From positions 170,849 through 234,848 of the forward strand of contig NZ_KB899912.1 of NCBI RefSeq assembly GCF_000378465.1: DNA of 64,000 bases. The letters are read 5' to 3'. The stretch comes from Elioraea tepidiphila DSM 17972. Lineage in GTDB: Bacteria; Pseudomonadota; Alphaproteobacteria; Acetobacterales; Acetobacteraceae. Each line of letters begins with the position of its first letter. Position 1 is the first letter of the stretch. The notes under the pieces are model-generated. The model was given only the letters and a program-made list of their open reading frames with translations, made no database searches and had not been told where the DNA came from. Shown one piece after another: positions 36,411-45,778 of this stretch. The translations under genes and the position numbers were made by a program.

Positions 36411-36950
36411 TCAGAACGCGGCGGTCGCGGCCAGCGCGCGGCCGGCCTCCATCATCGCGTACTCGAAATCGGTGATGAAGCGCTGCGTGATGACGACGTG
36501 GAAGTAGTCGCCGCCGTTGACGATGTCGTCGCCTTTCCGCGGTCCGAACGGCAGCACGCGCTCGAAGCCCCACTTGGCCACGTCCTTGCCGACCCACTGG
36601 TCCATCACCACGAGGCCCTTGGCGGTCTGGCGCAGATAGATCGCGGCATGGTTGCCGTGCTTCTGGTTCGGGTACTTGCCCTCGCTGGTCCAGCCGCAGG
36701 CGATCACCGTGCCCTCCGGCACGGCTGCGTTGCCTTTCACAATCGGGCCCTTCCGCCAGAACTTCACTTTCGGCGCGCCGGAGGCGAGCTGGGTCAGCAC
36801 CGGACAATGGCCGTTGCCGACCAGCGTCGTGCGCTTCTTCCATTTCGCCAGGTTCTCGACGATGTGGAACTGGTGCAGCTCCGGCCGGTCGGTGAAGGCA
36901 GGATCGCCCTTCGCCATGGCCTGGAGATCCGCGATATCCCCTGTCGGCAT
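36411..36950 (-). CDS. BPSL0067-family protein (papain/NlpC-P60-like fold)
   Basis: Small 179-residue protein with no signal peptide, which I assign from the pattern NGHCPVLTQL (C49), KHGNHAAIYL (H98, H101) and VVMDQW (D117): a Cys-His-Asp arrangement like cysteine peptidases or amidases of the NlpC/P60 type. Members of this family are poorly characterised; some papain-like relatives are type VI secretion amidase effectors, but no secretion or immunity genes are seen here. ATG 36950 has a GGGAG site 9 bp upstream. The assignment to family is recognition by eye. Confidence 0.7.
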   Translation of the reverse strand: MPTGDIADLQAMAKGDPAFTDRPELHQFHIVENLAKWKKRTTLVGNGHCPVLTQLASGAPKVKFWRKGPIVKGNAAVPEGTVIACGWTSEGKYPNQKHGNHAAIYLRQTAKGLVVMDQWVGKDVAKWGFERVLPFGPRKGDDIVNGGDYFHVVITQRFITDFEYAMMEAGRALAATAAF

Positions 36951-37029
36951 CGATCGCTCCCGCGGCGGTGCGGACAGATCGTAGCGAGGACGACTCGGCG
37001 GCGATGTGCGCCGCCTCACGCGGAGGAGG

Positions 37030-37275
37030 TCAGTCGCGCGGTGTCCCTTCGAGGCGCCGCGCGATCCCGTCGAGCCGCTCGGCCAGCCGCCGTTGGCCGA
37101 TGCCGATCGCGGCGAGCGCGAACAGCGTCAGCGCGGTGACCATGCCGCTGCCGGCATAGAGCAGCCGCCCCGCGTTCCATTCGTCGCCGCGCACGGGCGT
37201 GGCCTTCAGCGCGAGGTCGATACAGGCGATGAACGCGATCGCCGCCACCACCTGAAGCGCACGCCAGCCGATCAT
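37030..37275 (-). CDS. Small two-helix membrane protein
   Basis: An 81-residue product I do not recognise. Residues about 5-23 ([19 protein letters not shown]) and 42-63 ([19 protein letters not shown]) are hydrophobic, followed by a charged amphipathic tail ([17 protein letters not shown]). It resembles a small inner-membrane hairpin. The ATG overlaps the folD stop by 4 bp, making it the last cistron of the YggT-DUF167-folD operon. Confidence 0.7.
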   Translation of the reverse strand: MIGWRALQVVAAIAFIACIDLALKATPVRGDEWNAGRLLYAGSGMVTALTLFALAAIGIGQRRLAERLDGIARRLEGTPRD

Positions 37276-38120
37276 GCGAACCCTCGCCGCGCCTTCGCCG
37301 CGATCAGCGTGTTCTCGAGCAGTGAGGCGATGGTCATCGGCCCGACCCCGCCGGGCACGGGGGTGATCCACGCCGCGCGCTCGGCCGCCTCGGCGAAGGC
37401 GACATCGCCGACCAGGCGCCCATCGGCACGGCGGTTGATGCCGACATCGATCACGGTCGCGCCCTCGGCGATCCAGTCGCCGCGGACCAGCTCCGCCCGG
37501 CCGACCGCGACCACCAGCACCTCGGCGCGGCGGCATTCGGCGGCGAGGTCGCGGGTGCGGCTGTGCGCGAGGGTCACGGTCGCATCAGCCCCCGTCAGCA
37601 GCGCCGCCACCGGCCGGCCGACCAGCGTGCTCCGCCCGAGCACCACCGCGCGCGCGCCGGCGAGCGCGACGCCGGCCTCGGCGAGCAGCGTCATCACGCC
37701 CTTCGGCGTGCAGGGCACGAGCCTGGGGTGACCGCCGGCGAGATGGCCCGCATTCAGGGGATGGAGCCCGTCCACGTCCTTGGCCGGGTCGAGCGCCTCG
37801 ATCACCGCCTGGGTGCGGATGTGCTTCGGCAGGGGCAGCTGCACCAGGATGCCGTCCACGGCGTCGTCGGCGTTCAGCCGGGCGATCACCTGCAGCAGCG
37901 CGGGCTCGCTGGTCTCGGCCGGCAGCGCGATCGTGGTCTCGCGGAACCCGGCGGTGGCGGCGGCCTTCGTCTTGTTCCGGACATAGACGCGGCTCGCCGG
38001 ATCGTCGCCGACGATCACCACGGTCAGGCCCGGCACGATCCCGGCGCCGCGCGCCTCGGCCGCCACGCGGGCGCGCAGCCGCGCCGCGGCCGCGCGGCCG
38101 TCGATCACCGCGGCGCTCAT
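37272..38120 (-). CDS. folD: Bifunctional methylenetetrahydrofolate dehydrogenase/cyclohydrolase
   Basis: Interconverts 5,10-methylene-, methenyl- and 10-formyl-tetrahydrofolate with NADP. The 282-residue product has the substrate motif [11 protein letters not shown] (43-53; catalytic K50), the QLPLPKHI segment, [11 protein letters not shown], the NADP-binding [14 protein letters not shown] and the C-terminal [18 protein letters not shown]. Overlaps of 4 bp on both sides tie it to DUF167 upstream and to a small membrane protein downstream. Confidence 0.96.
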   Translation of the reverse strand: MSAAVIDGRAAAARLRARVAAEARGAGIVPGLTVVIVGDDPASRVYVRNKTKAAATAGFRETTIALPAETSEPALLQVIARLNADDAVDGILVQLPLPKHIRTQAVIEALDPAKDVDGLHPLNAGHLAGGHPRLVPCTPKGVMTLLAEAGVALAGARAVVLGRSTLVGRPVAALLTGADATVTLAHSRTRDLAAECRRAEVLVVAVGRAELVRGDWIAEGATVIDVGINRRADGRLVGDVAFAEAAERAAWITPVPGGVGPMTIASLLENTLIAAKARRGFA

Positions 38121-38401
38121 CGGCCGAGCGCGGCCAGCCGGGTGGTCAGCGCGGCCGGATCGCCCTCGACGCGGATCAGCTTCTCGCGCGAAGCCGCGCC
38201 GCGCAGGAGCGTGCAGGCGGACGGCGCAACCCCAAGCCGCTCGGCGAGCAGGCGCAGCACCGCCCCGTTCGCCCGCCCGTCCTCCGGCGGTTCGGTGACC
38301 GCGAGCCGCAGCAGCGGCGCCCCGTCCTTGCCGGGGGCGATGCCGAGCACGCCGGCGTGGCGCGCCTTCGGCGTGACCTTCACGGCGACGGTGAGGCTCA
38401 C
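38117..38401 (-). CDS. DUF167/YggU family protein
   Basis: A 94-residue member of the YggU family with unknown biochemical role. It has the family core [14 protein letters not shown] at the start, [23 protein letters not shown] in the centre (the PpxDGxAN motif) and [16 protein letters not shown] near the end. It commonly sits beside YggT, as here, and overlaps both yggT and folD by 4 bp. Confidence 0.9.
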   Translation of the reverse strand: MSLTVAVKVTPKARHAGVLGIAPGKDGAPLLRLAVTEPPEDGRANGAVLRLLAERLGVAPSACTLLRGAASREKLIRVEGDPAALTTRLAALGR

Positions 38402-38688
38402 AGCAGCGCCGGGGCGACGGTGGTGGACAGGAAGATCCGCGCCGCCTGCAACAGCAGGATCAGGATCAGCGGGCTGATGTCGATGCCGCCGAGATTGGGC
38501 AGGAGGTTGCGGATCGGCCGCAGCGCGGGCTCGGTCACGCGGTAGAGGAAGTCGCCGATCGTCCAGACCAGGCGGTTGCGCGTGTCGAGGATGTTGAACG
38601 CGGTCAGGATCGAGAAGACCGCGGCGATGATCAGCACCCAGACATAGATGCTGAGCGCGGTGTCGATCAGCCAGAGCAGTGCATACAT
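38398..38688 (-). CDS. YggT family membrane protein
   Basis: A 96-residue inner-membrane protein with two hydrophobic regions, about 3-27 ([22 protein letters not shown]) and 70-90. Between them lie the family residues [22 protein letters not shown]. YggT proteins have been linked to osmotic shock survival and, in Gram-positives, to division; the molecular role is unclear. ATG 38688 is the only Met near the expected N-terminus, though its ribosome site is weak. First gene of the YggT-DUF167-folD operon. Confidence 0.9.
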   Translation of the reverse strand: MYALLWLIDTALSIYVWVLIIAAVFSILTAFNILDTRNRLVWTIGDFLYRVTEPALRPIRNLLPNLGGIDISPLILILLLQAARIFLSTTVAPALL

Positions 38689-38762
38689 CAGAAGGTCCGG
38701 CAGGTTCCTGGGGGGCGGGCGGACCCTAGCGGCCGGGCGCGGGATGGCGCAAGCCGCCGTCC

Positions 38763-38790
38763 TTGACTTCCACGGGGGGGCGGACAATAA
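38763..38790 (+). promoter_or_regulatory. Candidate promoter of tRNA-Ala
   Basis: A perfect TTGACT at 38763-38768 lies 39 bp before the tRNA. The -10 is less clear: ACAATAA around 38784-38790 is the only A/T-rich hexamer at a workable distance (15-16 bp spacer). Confidence 0.4.
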
Positions 38791-38807
38791 CGCCGGCCTC
38801 GCGGGAT

Positions 38808-38883
38808 GGGGCTGTAGCTCAGATGGGAGAGCGCCTCGTTCGCAATGAGGAGGTCAGGGGTTCGATTCCCCTCAGCTCCACCA
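38808..38883 (+). tRNA. tRNA-Ala (anticodon CGC)
   Basis: A 76-nt cloverleaf with acceptor GGGGCTG/CAGCTCC, D-arm AGCTCAGATGGGAGAGC, anticodon loop TTCGCAA on a CCTCG/TGAGG stem, T-loop TTCGATT, discriminator A and encoded CCA at 38881-38883. Confidence 0.96.
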
Positions 38884-38931
38884 CCCGCCGCGACCCCGTG
38901 TGCCGCCGCCCCTGGATCCCGCCATGACGCA

Positions 38932-39879
38932 TCAGACCGGCATGGCGCGCCGCTGATGGGCGCGGCCGACCCGCGCCGTTTCCTCCAGCCCCCCGGCGAT
39001 CACGCGCACGCCCTCATCGATCCGCTCCGCGATCGTGTCGGGCGTGCAGGCCTCCAGGAAGGCCACGCGGTTCGCGCGGCAGGCGGCGAAGATCCGTGCC
39101 CGCGCCTCGGCGAGCGCGGGCGGATAGGGCGCGCGCGGCACCGTCGTCAGGCCGAGCAGCGACAGGCCGAGATCGCCCGGTCCCATCTCGGCAAAGCCAA
39201 GCCCGGGTACCGCGAGAATCTCCTCGCAGCGCGCGACCCCCTCCGGGCTCTCGATCTTCACGCCCAGCAGCAGCTCGCCCTCGGGGTTGAGCGGCCAGGG
39301 ATCGCAGAGGCGGAAATACGCCTCCTCCGAGACGCCCCAGATCGGCGCGGCCGACGCCTCCGAGCCGCGCCCGCGCGTGCCGTGGCCCAGCAGACCTGCC
39401 GCCGGACGCCCGGGCACGACGCCCTGCGCGCGCTCCAGCGGCGAGGGCAGGTCCGGATCGACCCCGCGCGTCTGATGCGGATAGCGGCACGCCTCGACGA
39501 AGGCCCGCACGGCATCCGCCGACTCCGCCTGGCAGAGCAGCACCCCGTGCACGCCGCGGCCGAGGATCTGGCGGAACTGCCAGGCGTTGTGCCGGACATT
39601 GGCGCCGTCCGTACCGTTCACCGGCGCCTCGACGATCACCGCGGGCGTGCGATGCCCCGAGCGGGTGGGACCGCCCTCGACCAGGCCCCGCATGTAGGCC
39701 GCGAGGCCGGTCATGTCGAAGGCGCCATGTTCCATGCCGACATTGATGTAGTCGGCCCAGGTGCCGGCATCCGCGCGGCCCTGTTCGGCCGTCAGCACGT
39801 GTCCGGTGTGGTGGCCGGTGTAGTAGATCGCCTGGCCCTGGGCGAGCAGCGCGATCGCCCGGTTGATCCGCCCGGTCAT
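38932..39879 (-). CDS. HpcH/HpaI aldolase-family protein
   Basis: Class II pyruvate-type aldolase or lyase domain (phosphoenolpyruvate/pyruvate fold). The 315-residue product shows the metal-binding [24 protein letters not shown] segment and the [14 protein letters not shown] motif, with [26 protein letters not shown] earlier; it would cleave a 2-keto-hydroxy acid. The catalytic His and Arg of HpaI are not assigned by me. ATG 39879 is preceded by GGAGG. It follows the aldo-keto reductase by 26 bp on the same strand, so the two may process one substrate. Confidence 0.85.
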   Translation of the reverse strand: MTGRINRAIALLAQGQAIYYTGHHTGHVLTAEQGRADAGTWADYINVGMEHGAFDMTGLAAYMRGLVEGGPTRSGHRTPAVIVEAPVNGTDGANVRHNAWQFRQILGRGVHGVLLCQAESADAVRAFVEACRYPHQTRGVDPDLPSPLERAQGVVPGRPAAGLLGHGTRGRGSEASAAPIWGVSEEAYFRLCDPWPLNPEGELLLGVKIESPEGVARCEEILAVPGLGFAEMGPGDLGLSLLGLTTVPRAPYPPALAEARARIFAACRANRVAFLEACTPDTIAERIDEGVRVIAGGLEETARVGRAHQRRAMPV

Positions 39880-39905
39880 GGCCGCAGGACCTCCGGCACG
39901 CTTCG

Positions 39906-40724
39906 TCAGGCCGCCTGATCCCACACGGGAGACCAGGCGGGGTTCACGAAGCGCCGGGTCTTCGGCAACGCGGCGATCGCGGCGCGGTCCTCGGTGGTGA
40001 GCCGGAGATCGAGTGCCGCGAGATTGGCGCGCATGTTCTCGACGCGGCCCGATTTCGGAATCGCGGCGACACGATCCTGCTCGAGCAGCCAGGCGAGCGC
40101 CACCTGCGCGCCGGTCGCGCCATGGCGGCGCGCGATCCCCGCCAGGACAGGATCGTCCGCGAGCCCGCCCTTGCCGAGCGGCGAATAGGCCGTCACCGCG
40201 ATATCGTGCGCGCGCGCGACGCGCAGCACCGGCTCCTGGCTCAGCATCACGTGATACTCGATCTGGTTGCAGGCGATCGGCGCTCCGGTCGCCACCGCCT
40301 CCTGGAGCAGCGCGGCGGGGAAGTTCGCCACACCGATCGCACGCGCGAGCCCGCGCTCCTTCAGCACCTCCATCGCCGCGAGCGTGCGCGCGAGCGGGAT
40401 CGCCGGATTCGGCCAGTGGATCAGGAACAGATCGACGTAGTCGAGCTGCATCCGCTTCAGGCTGGCGGCAAGCGCGGATGCGGGATCGGCGAGGTTGGTC
40501 CACCAGACCTTGGTGGTGACGAAGAGCCGCTCGCGTTCGATGCCGCTGTCGCGGATGCCCTGCCCCACCGCCTCCTCGTTGTCGTACATCTCGGCGGTGT
40601 CGATGTGGCGATAGCCGAGCCCGATCGCCTCGGCGACCGCGCGCGCGCAGTCGGCCCCCTTCAGCGCCCAGGTGCCGAAGCCGAGCTTGGGCATCGCGAG
40701 ATGCGCGGTCTCGATCAGGTGCAT
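39906..40724 (-). CDS. Aldo/keto reductase (AKR family)
   Basis: NADPH-dependent carbonyl reductase of 272 residues with a TIM-barrel. The catalytic tetrad is intact: D42 and Y47 (IDTAEMYDNE), K72 (FVTTKVW) and H103 (LFLIHWPNP). The cofactor segment AAIPKSGRVENMRANL is present near the C-terminus. The close match to the 2,5-diketo-gluconate reductase subgroup is by overall pattern. It sits 26 bp above the HpcH/HpaI aldolase gene and 11 bp below the WD40 gene. Confidence 0.92.
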   Translation of the reverse strand: MHLIETAHLAMPKLGFGTWALKGADCARAVAEAIGLGYRHIDTAEMYDNEEAVGQGIRDSGIERERLFVTTKVWWTNLADPASALAASLKRMQLDYVDLFLIHWPNPAIPLARTLAAMEVLKERGLARAIGVANFPAALLQEAVATGAPIACNQIEYHVMLSQEPVLRVARAHDIAVTAYSPLGKGGLADDPVLAGIARRHGATGAQVALAWLLEQDRVAAIPKSGRVENMRANLAALDLRLTTEDRAAIAALPKTRRFVNPAWSPVWDQAA

Positions 40725-40735
40725 GAGCGTCTCTC

Positions 40736-41812
40736 CTAGCGGGGGGCGAAGTCGACCAGGGCGGCGAAGCCCGTTTCGGTACCGAACGCAAGCCAGCGGC
40801 CGTCGGCGCTCCAGGCGAGCGCGCTCACCGGCCCGTTCCCGGGTGCCGCGACCGGCAGCACCTTGCGCGAGGCGATCTCCGTCAGCAGCACGAGCCCGTC
40901 GGCGAAGCCCGCGGCGATCACCTCATGCTCGGGATGGCAGGCGACGCGCGTGACCAGCACGGAGTCGCCGCCCGCGAGTTCCTCGGGCGTCTTGCCCATC
41001 GGCCCGTCGCCGGTGAAGGGCCAGCAGACGATGCTCTCGGCGCCGCTGGTGGCGAGCCAGCGCCCCTTCGCCGTGAAACCGAGCGACTTCGTCTTCGCCG
41101 GATAGCCGCTCATGCGCATATGCGCGCCGTCGGCGACGCGCCAGCCGTGCAGCGCATTCTCCTGCATGGCGGTGACGACGTAGCGCGCGTCCGGGCTCAT
41201 CGCGACCGCAGTGTGGCTGCCCTTCCAGGCCAGCGCGGTCGGCCGGTCCTCCTTGGCGGCGACGAACCAGAGCGAGGCGCCGTTGTAGTGGCTGACTGCG
41301 AGACGGCGGCCCTTGGCGTCGGTGGCGAGGCCGGTGGCGGAGCTCGGATGCGCGAGCGTCTTCAGCGCGGTGCCGGCGGCGTCGAACAGATGCACGGCCT
41401 TGCCGGCCGCGGCGGCGCGCCAGGCGCCCTTGCCCGGGTGGGCCAGCACGTGCTCGACCCATTTGCCCGGCCAGGCTGCGAGCGTGCGTGCGCGCCCCGG
41501 CTCGACACGGCGGAGCTGGCCGTCATCGCCGCCGGAGAGGAACCCGCCCGAAACCGCGTCCGCACAGAGCGCGAGACAGGCGCCCTCGTGGGTTTCCACG
41601 GTGATGGCGGTCTTCGGGTCGGAGAGTGGGGCGATGCGAACAGTGCCGTCGCCGAGAGCGAAGGCCGCCAGACGGCTGTCGATCTCGAACGCGGCTGCGA
41701 CGACGAAGGCGTCGAACGCATGGGTGGTGCCGCGCGTGTCGAGCAGGAAGCTGGCTGCGGGGGGGAGCGGGGGGGCAAGCGTTGCCCCCCCGCCTGTTTT
41801 TTCCTCGCTCAC
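40736..41812 (-). CDS. WD40-repeat beta-propeller protein
   Basis: A 358-residue cytoplasmic protein made of repeats such as [54 protein letters not shown] and [21 protein letters not shown], consistent with a seven-bladed propeller acting as a protein scaffold. No signal peptide. GTG start inside GTGA, overlapping the CobW-family GTPase stop. This WD40/CobW pairing is one I have met in other alphaproteobacteria, and suggests the WD40 protein works with the metallochaperone. Confidence 0.85.
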   Translation of the reverse strand: MSEEKTGGGATLAPPLPPAASFLLDTRGTTHAFDAFVVAAAFEIDSRLAAFALGDGTVRIAPLSDPKTAITVETHEGACLALCADAVSGGFLSGGDDGQLRRVEPGRARTLAAWPGKWVEHVLAHPGKGAWRAAAAGKAVHLFDAAGTALKTLAHPSSATGLATDAKGRRLAVSHYNGASLWFVAAKEDRPTALAWKGSHTAVAMSPDARYVVTAMQENALHGWRVADGAHMRMSGYPAKTKSLGFTAKGRWLATSGAESIVCWPFTGDGPMGKTPEELAGGDSVLVTRVACHPEHEVIAAGFADGLVLLTEIASRKVLPVAAPGNGPVSALAWSADGRWLAFGTETGFAALVDFAPR

Positions 41813-42792
41813 GCCTTGCAGGCCTCGAAGCCCTTGCGCAGCACGGGCCGGCTCAGGTTGCGGCCGATGAAGACGATCTTCGAGACGCGCTCCTCACCAT
41901 CCTTCCAGGGGCCGATGAAGTCGCCGTCGGCGATCATGTGCACGGCCTGGAAGGCGAAGCGGCGGTCCTCGCCGGGGTAGGCGAGGATCCCCTTGGTGCG
42001 CAGCAGATCCGGCCCCTTCTGCGCCAGAAGCTCGGTGATCCAGGCGTTGAACTTCTCGGGATCGACCTCCCCGCGGATGGCGACGCTGATCGAGGCGACG
42101 TGCTCGTCGTGCTCGTGGTCCGTCTCGGTGAGGAAGCCGGGTTCGTTCGCCAGGATTCGGTTGAGGTCGAAGGCGTTGCGGTCCAGCACGGCGTCCAGCG
42201 GCACGGCGGCCCGCTCGGCGCGGTGGATGGTCGCGTAGGGATTGATTGCGCGGATCGCGTCCTCGACGGCGGCCAGCTCCTCCGCGGTCACGAGGTCGGT
42301 CTTGTTCAGCACGATCACGTCGGCGAAGGCGATCTGCTCCTCGGCCTCGGGCGAGTCCGCGAGCCGCGCCGGCAGGTGCTTCGCGTCCACCACGGTGACG
42401 ATCGCGTCGAGCCTCGTCCTGGACCGCACGTCCTCGTCGACGAAGAAGGTCTGCGCCACGGGTGCTGGGTCGGCGAGTCCGGTCGTCTCGATGATGATGG
42501 AATCGAAGCGGTCGCGCCGCTTCATCAGGCCGCCAAGAATGCGGATCAGGTCGCCCCGCACGGTGCAGCAGATGCAGCCGTTGTTCATCTCGAACACTTC
42601 CTCGTCGGCGTCGATCACGAGGTCGTTGTCCACGCCGAGCTCGCCGAACTCGTTGATCACGACGGCGATGCGCTTGCCGTGCTGCTCCGACAGGATGCGG
42701 TTCAGCAGCGTGGTCTTGCCGGCGCCGAGATAGCCGGTCAGCACGGTGACGGGGACGGGCGCGGCCGGATCGGTGCCGGCATTGGTCGGCAT
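41809..42792 (-). CDS. CobW/COG0523 G3E-family GTPase, putative metal chaperone
   Basis: P-loop GTPase that delivers a metal, often zinc, to client enzymes. The 327-residue product has Walker [12 protein letters not shown] (20-30), the metal motif GCICC (C73, C75, C76), [10 protein letters not shown] (switch II), NKTD (specificity) and a His/Asp-rich stretch HEHDEH before the CobW C-terminal domain. ATG 42792 is the first Met; the GGGAGA site is 13 bp upstream. The WD40 gene overlaps its stop. No cobalamin genes are near, so zinc is more probable than cobalt. Confidence 0.92.
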   Translation of the reverse strand: MPTNAGTDPAAPVPVTVLTGYLGAGKTTLLNRILSEQHGKRIAVVINEFGELGVDNDLVIDADEEVFEMNNGCICCTVRGDLIRILGGLMKRRDRFDSIIIETTGLADPAPVAQTFFVDEDVRSRTRLDAIVTVVDAKHLPARLADSPEAEEQIAFADVIVLNKTDLVTAEELAAVEDAIRAINPYATIHRAERAAVPLDAVLDRNAFDLNRILANEPGFLTETDHEHDEHVASISVAIRGEVDPEKFNAWITELLAQKGPDLLRTKGILAYPGEDRRFAFQAVHMIADGDFIGPWKDGEERVSKIVFIGRNLSRPVLRKGFEACKA

Positions 42793-42845
42793 GGGGTCGA
42801 GGTCTCCCTTTGGGGGACAGGTCTGCAAGGTATCAGGATATAGGG

Positions 42846-43499
42846 TCAGCCAGGCGACCCGGCCAACCATTCGGGCATCCAGCCCCGTGGGACATACAGG
42901 GCGGCCTCGCCGGCGGCGAGCAGTGCCCAGACCACGGTCGCGTTCCAGGCCAGGGCGGCGACGCCCAGGCCGAGGGCCGCGAGCATGACGACGCCGTCGC
43001 GCTGCAGCATCGCCAGGGCAAGCAGGATCAGCGCCCAGGCCGGCGGCAGATTGCCGAACGGGATCGGCAGAGCGAGCGCGAGCGCGAGCAGAACGGCGAG
43101 GGCGCCTGCGGCCCGGCGGCCCCATCGGCCGGTCAGCGCCACGAGCCGCGGGCGCACGACGCTACCGATGCGCCGGAAGACCGGGGCAGCCTTGGCGAGC
43201 GTGAGCGCCAGGGCGGCTCCGGGAATGCTGCGCCGCGCGAGCAGCTGCGGGAGTTGCGGTCGGCGCGCGCCGAGCATGAGCTGCGCGGCGAGCAGGGCGA
43301 TCGGCAGGCCGAGTGCGGTGGACATCCCCGGCAGCGGCGGACCGGGGATGCCGTTGGGCAGCGCAAACAACAGGATCGCAAGCGCGAATCCGCCCGAGCC
43401 GAGGCCCGACAGGATCGCCCCGACCGTCACCGCGGGGGTGTCGGCCCAGCGACTCGCAAGGCGTTCGAGCAGCATCGCCGTGTCGCGCGTCGCGGGCAC
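42846..43499 (-). CDS. ExoD-type membrane protein (exopolysaccharide synthesis family)
   Basis: A 217-residue membrane protein with hydrophobic segments at about 38-56, 66-80, 142-158 and 165-205, and the ExoD-type centre [28 protein letters not shown], with the conserved Pro-rich loop. ExoD was described in rhizobia with alkaline-pH and polysaccharide phenotypes; the biochemical role is unknown. I chose the GTG at 43499 because GAGGAGA lies 8 bp upstream; an ATG 24 bp further is possible. Same strand as CobW, separated by 53 bp. Confidence 0.8.
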   Translation of the reverse strand: MPATRDTAMLLERLASRWADTPAVTVGAILSGLGSGGFALAILLFALPNGIPGPPLPGMSTALGLPIALLAAQLMLGARRPQLPQLLARRSIPGAALALTLAKAAPVFRRIGSVVRPRLVALTGRWGRRAAGALAVLLALALALPIPFGNLPPAWALILLALAMLQRDGVVMLAALGLGVAALAWNATVVWALLAAGEAALYVPRGWMPEWLAGSPG

Positions 43500-43611
43500 G
43501 ATCGGGTCTCCTCGGGTCGGGATGCAGGCGGCGGCCTGCTGGACGGCGATAAGGGTCCCCACGGCGGACCGACAAGGCCCGAAGCCGATCAGACGCGCGC
43601 GAGCCGCGCGC

Positions 43612-45756
43612 TCAGCGCACGGGCGCCTCGGCGCGGCGCCGGCGGAGCTGTGCCGCCGCCTCGCCCACCGTCCGGCGCAGGGCGTCAAGATCCGCCCGGC
43701 GCTCGATCACCGCGGCGGCGGTAGCCGCCACCCGGTTCGCGCCCAGCCCCTCATAGGCGCCGGCGAGGTCGCGCAGCGCCTCTTCGAAAGCGACCATGTC
43801 GCCCTGTGCGGCGGCCGACTCCGCCCGTGCCATCGCCGCCGCGCCGGCACCGATCTGGCGTTCGACCAGGCGACCGAAATCGGCCGGCGCCAGCGTCGAG
43901 CGCACCAGCGCGAGCGTCTGCTGATCGATCACCGGCTCCTTCTCGTCGTCGCGGGGGGCGAGAGGCCCGCGCCGGCCCGGCAGGGCACGCGCCAGCGCGG
44001 CGAGCAGCTCGCTGGTGGCGACCGGCTTCTCGATCACCGCCGCCATGCCAGCCGCGAGGAACGCCGCGCGCTGTTCGGGCAGCACATGCGCCGTCACGGC
44101 GATCACCGGCACCTGGCCGGCGGGCGGCGGCAGGGCGCGGATCATGCGCGTCGCCTCCAGGCCGTCGATCGCCGGCATCTGGATGTCCATCAGCACCGCG
44201 TCGTAGCTGGTGGCGCGGATCATGCGCAGCGCCTCGCGCGCGTCGGCGGCGACATCGCAGCTGTGGCCGTGCCGTTCGAGCATCGCCGCGATCAGCCGAC
44301 GGTTGGTCGGCACATCATCCACCGCGAGCACGTGCAGCGGGTTGGATACGATCGCGGCCCGCGCGGCGCGCTCCGTCGCCTCCGCGGCGGCAGGCAGGAA
44401 GGGCAGGAAGCAGCGGATGGTCTCGCTCCGCCCGCCGCCGGCGCGCAGCCGCAGCATCCGCCCGCCCAGCGCCTCCGTGTAGGCCGCGGCCGCGGCCAGG
44501 CCCTCGGCGAGATCCTCGCCCGGCCAGACCTCGCGCAGATCGACCGGCTCGAACGCCTCGACAGCCATCGTCGCGGCGGCCGGATCGCCGACCTCGATGC
44601 CGAGCCCCCCCGCCTCCTGGGTGACCCGCAGCAGGAGCGCGCCCCCCGGACGGAGCGGCAGGCAGCGCAGCACCAGCATGCGCACCAGCGTGGCCAGACG
44701 CGCCCCGTCGCCGACCCAGTTCGCCGGCACGGACGGATCGCGCGAGAGCATCACGCGCCCGCCCATCTCGGCGATCCGGCCCTCCAGCCCGCGGATCGCC
44801 CGGGCGAGCGCATCCTCGGCCGCGAACGGCACCTCGGCGGGGGCCGCGCGGCCGTCCGCGAGGGCGGCGGCGTCGAGCACGACCTCGGTGGTCGCGAGCA
44901 TGTCGTCGGCCGCATCGCGGGCCGCCCGCACGGCACGGAGATGCGACGATTCGAGCCCTGGCTGTTCCAGGATCAGACCGAACGTGCCGGCGATGCGGTG
45001 CAGCGGTGCGGCGACGTCGCGCGCCATCGCCGCCAGCATCGCCGGACCGATGCGCGCGGAAGGCGCTGACGGGACGGACGCCGGAGGCGGGATGGCCTGG
45101 GGCAGCAGTGCCTGCCGACGATGCGCCGCCATCGCCGCGGCGAGCAGCAGCACGAGCGCAAGGGCTAGACCGGCGGCGACCAGCTGCAGCCGATCCGCGA
45201 TCCGGACCACGCGTGTCAGCCGCACGATCTCGAGGCGCTGGGCGGCCGCGGCCGAGGCCGCGAGTTCGGAGAGCGGTTCGCGCAGTTGCGGCAGCAGGTT
45301 CAGCATCTCCTCGACGGCCGCGGGCGGCATGTCGGTCGCGATCGAGGCCGGCATGTCGACCGACGGGCCGATCCGGTCATCGACGCGCGCCTGGAAGGCC
45401 AGCAGGCGGTCGAGCGTGGCGCCGAAGCGTGGCAGGTCGCTCAGCAGGGCGCGGCCCTCGCCGCTCTGCAGCGACTGGATGGTGGTGACGAACGCCTCGT
45501 AGCGCTGGCGCAACACGGCGGGCGGGCCCCCCGCGCGCGTCTCGAGCGCGGTGGCGTGCAGTTGCGCCTGCGCAAGCCAGAGATGCGTCGTCAGACGCGG
45601 GGCGAGGTCCATCGCCCGCAGGATCAGGGGCTGGACCGCGCGCTCGCGGTACACGTTCAGGCCGAAGGCGGCGAAACCCGCCAGCAGCGCCAGCACGAGC
45701 ACGCCCAGCCGCCAGCGCCACAGCGCATCGGTGAAGGAGCGGAGCAGCGCGGTCAT
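43612..45756 (-). CDS. Degenerate hybrid histidine kinase with intact receiver domain
   Basis: A 714-residue membrane protein: helix 1 at 17-34, an extracytoplasmic region of about 150 residues, helix 2 at 190-211, a dimerisation/HisKA-like region 236-300, an ATPase-like region 345-455, a receiver at 472-595 and an Hpt-like C-terminus. In the H-box (MARDVAAPLHRIAG) the phospho-histidine is replaced by R246. The ATPase lacks a clear N-box and DxGxG. The Hpt helix (ALRDLAGAYEGLGA) has R662 where His should be. The receiver keeps D480, D481, D524, T555 and K577. It probably acts as a receiver-regulated membrane signalling protein without autokinase activity. It starts 22 bp after the aminotransferase stop. 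Confidence 0.75.
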   Translation of the reverse strand: MTALLRSFTDALWRWRLGVLVLALLAGFAAFGLNVYRERAVQPLILRAMDLAPRLTTHLWLAQAQLHATALETRAGGPPAVLRQRYEAFVTTIQSLQSGEGRALLSDLPRFGATLDRLLAFQARVDDRIGPSVDMPASIATDMPPAAVEEMLNLLPQLREPLSELAASAAAAQRLEIVRLTRVVRIADRLQLVAAGLALALVLLLAAAMAAHRRQALLPQAIPPPASVPSAPSARIGPAMLAAMARDVAAPLHRIAGTFGLILEQPGLESSHLRAVRAARDAADDMLATTEVVLDAAALADGRAAPAEVPFAAEDALARAIRGLEGRIAEMGGRVMLSRDPSVPANWVGDGARLATLVRMLVLRCLPLRPGGALLLRVTQEAGGLGIEVGDPAAATMAVEAFEPVDLREVWPGEDLAEGLAAAAAYTEALGGRMLRLRAGGGRSETIRCFLPFLPAAAEATERAARAAIVSNPLHVLAVDDVPTNRRLIAAMLERHGHSCDVAADAREALRMIRATSYDAVLMDIQMPAIDGLEATRMIRALPPPAGQVPVIAVTAHVLPEQRAAFLAAGMAAVIEKPVATSELLAALARALPGRRGPLAPRDDEKEPVIDQQTLALVRSTLAPADFGRLVERQIGAGAAAMARAESAAAQGDMVAFEEALRDLAGAYEGLGANRVAATAAAVIERRADLDALRRTVGEAAAQLRRRRAEAPVR

Positions 45757-45778
45757 GCGGCGCGCCGGCGGACGGCGC

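Noticed and set aside
42831..42840. TATCAGGATA sequence before the CobW gene as a Zur operator
   Set aside because: Only 4-bp arms around a 2-bp centre and weak match to known Zur boxes; not enough to call.
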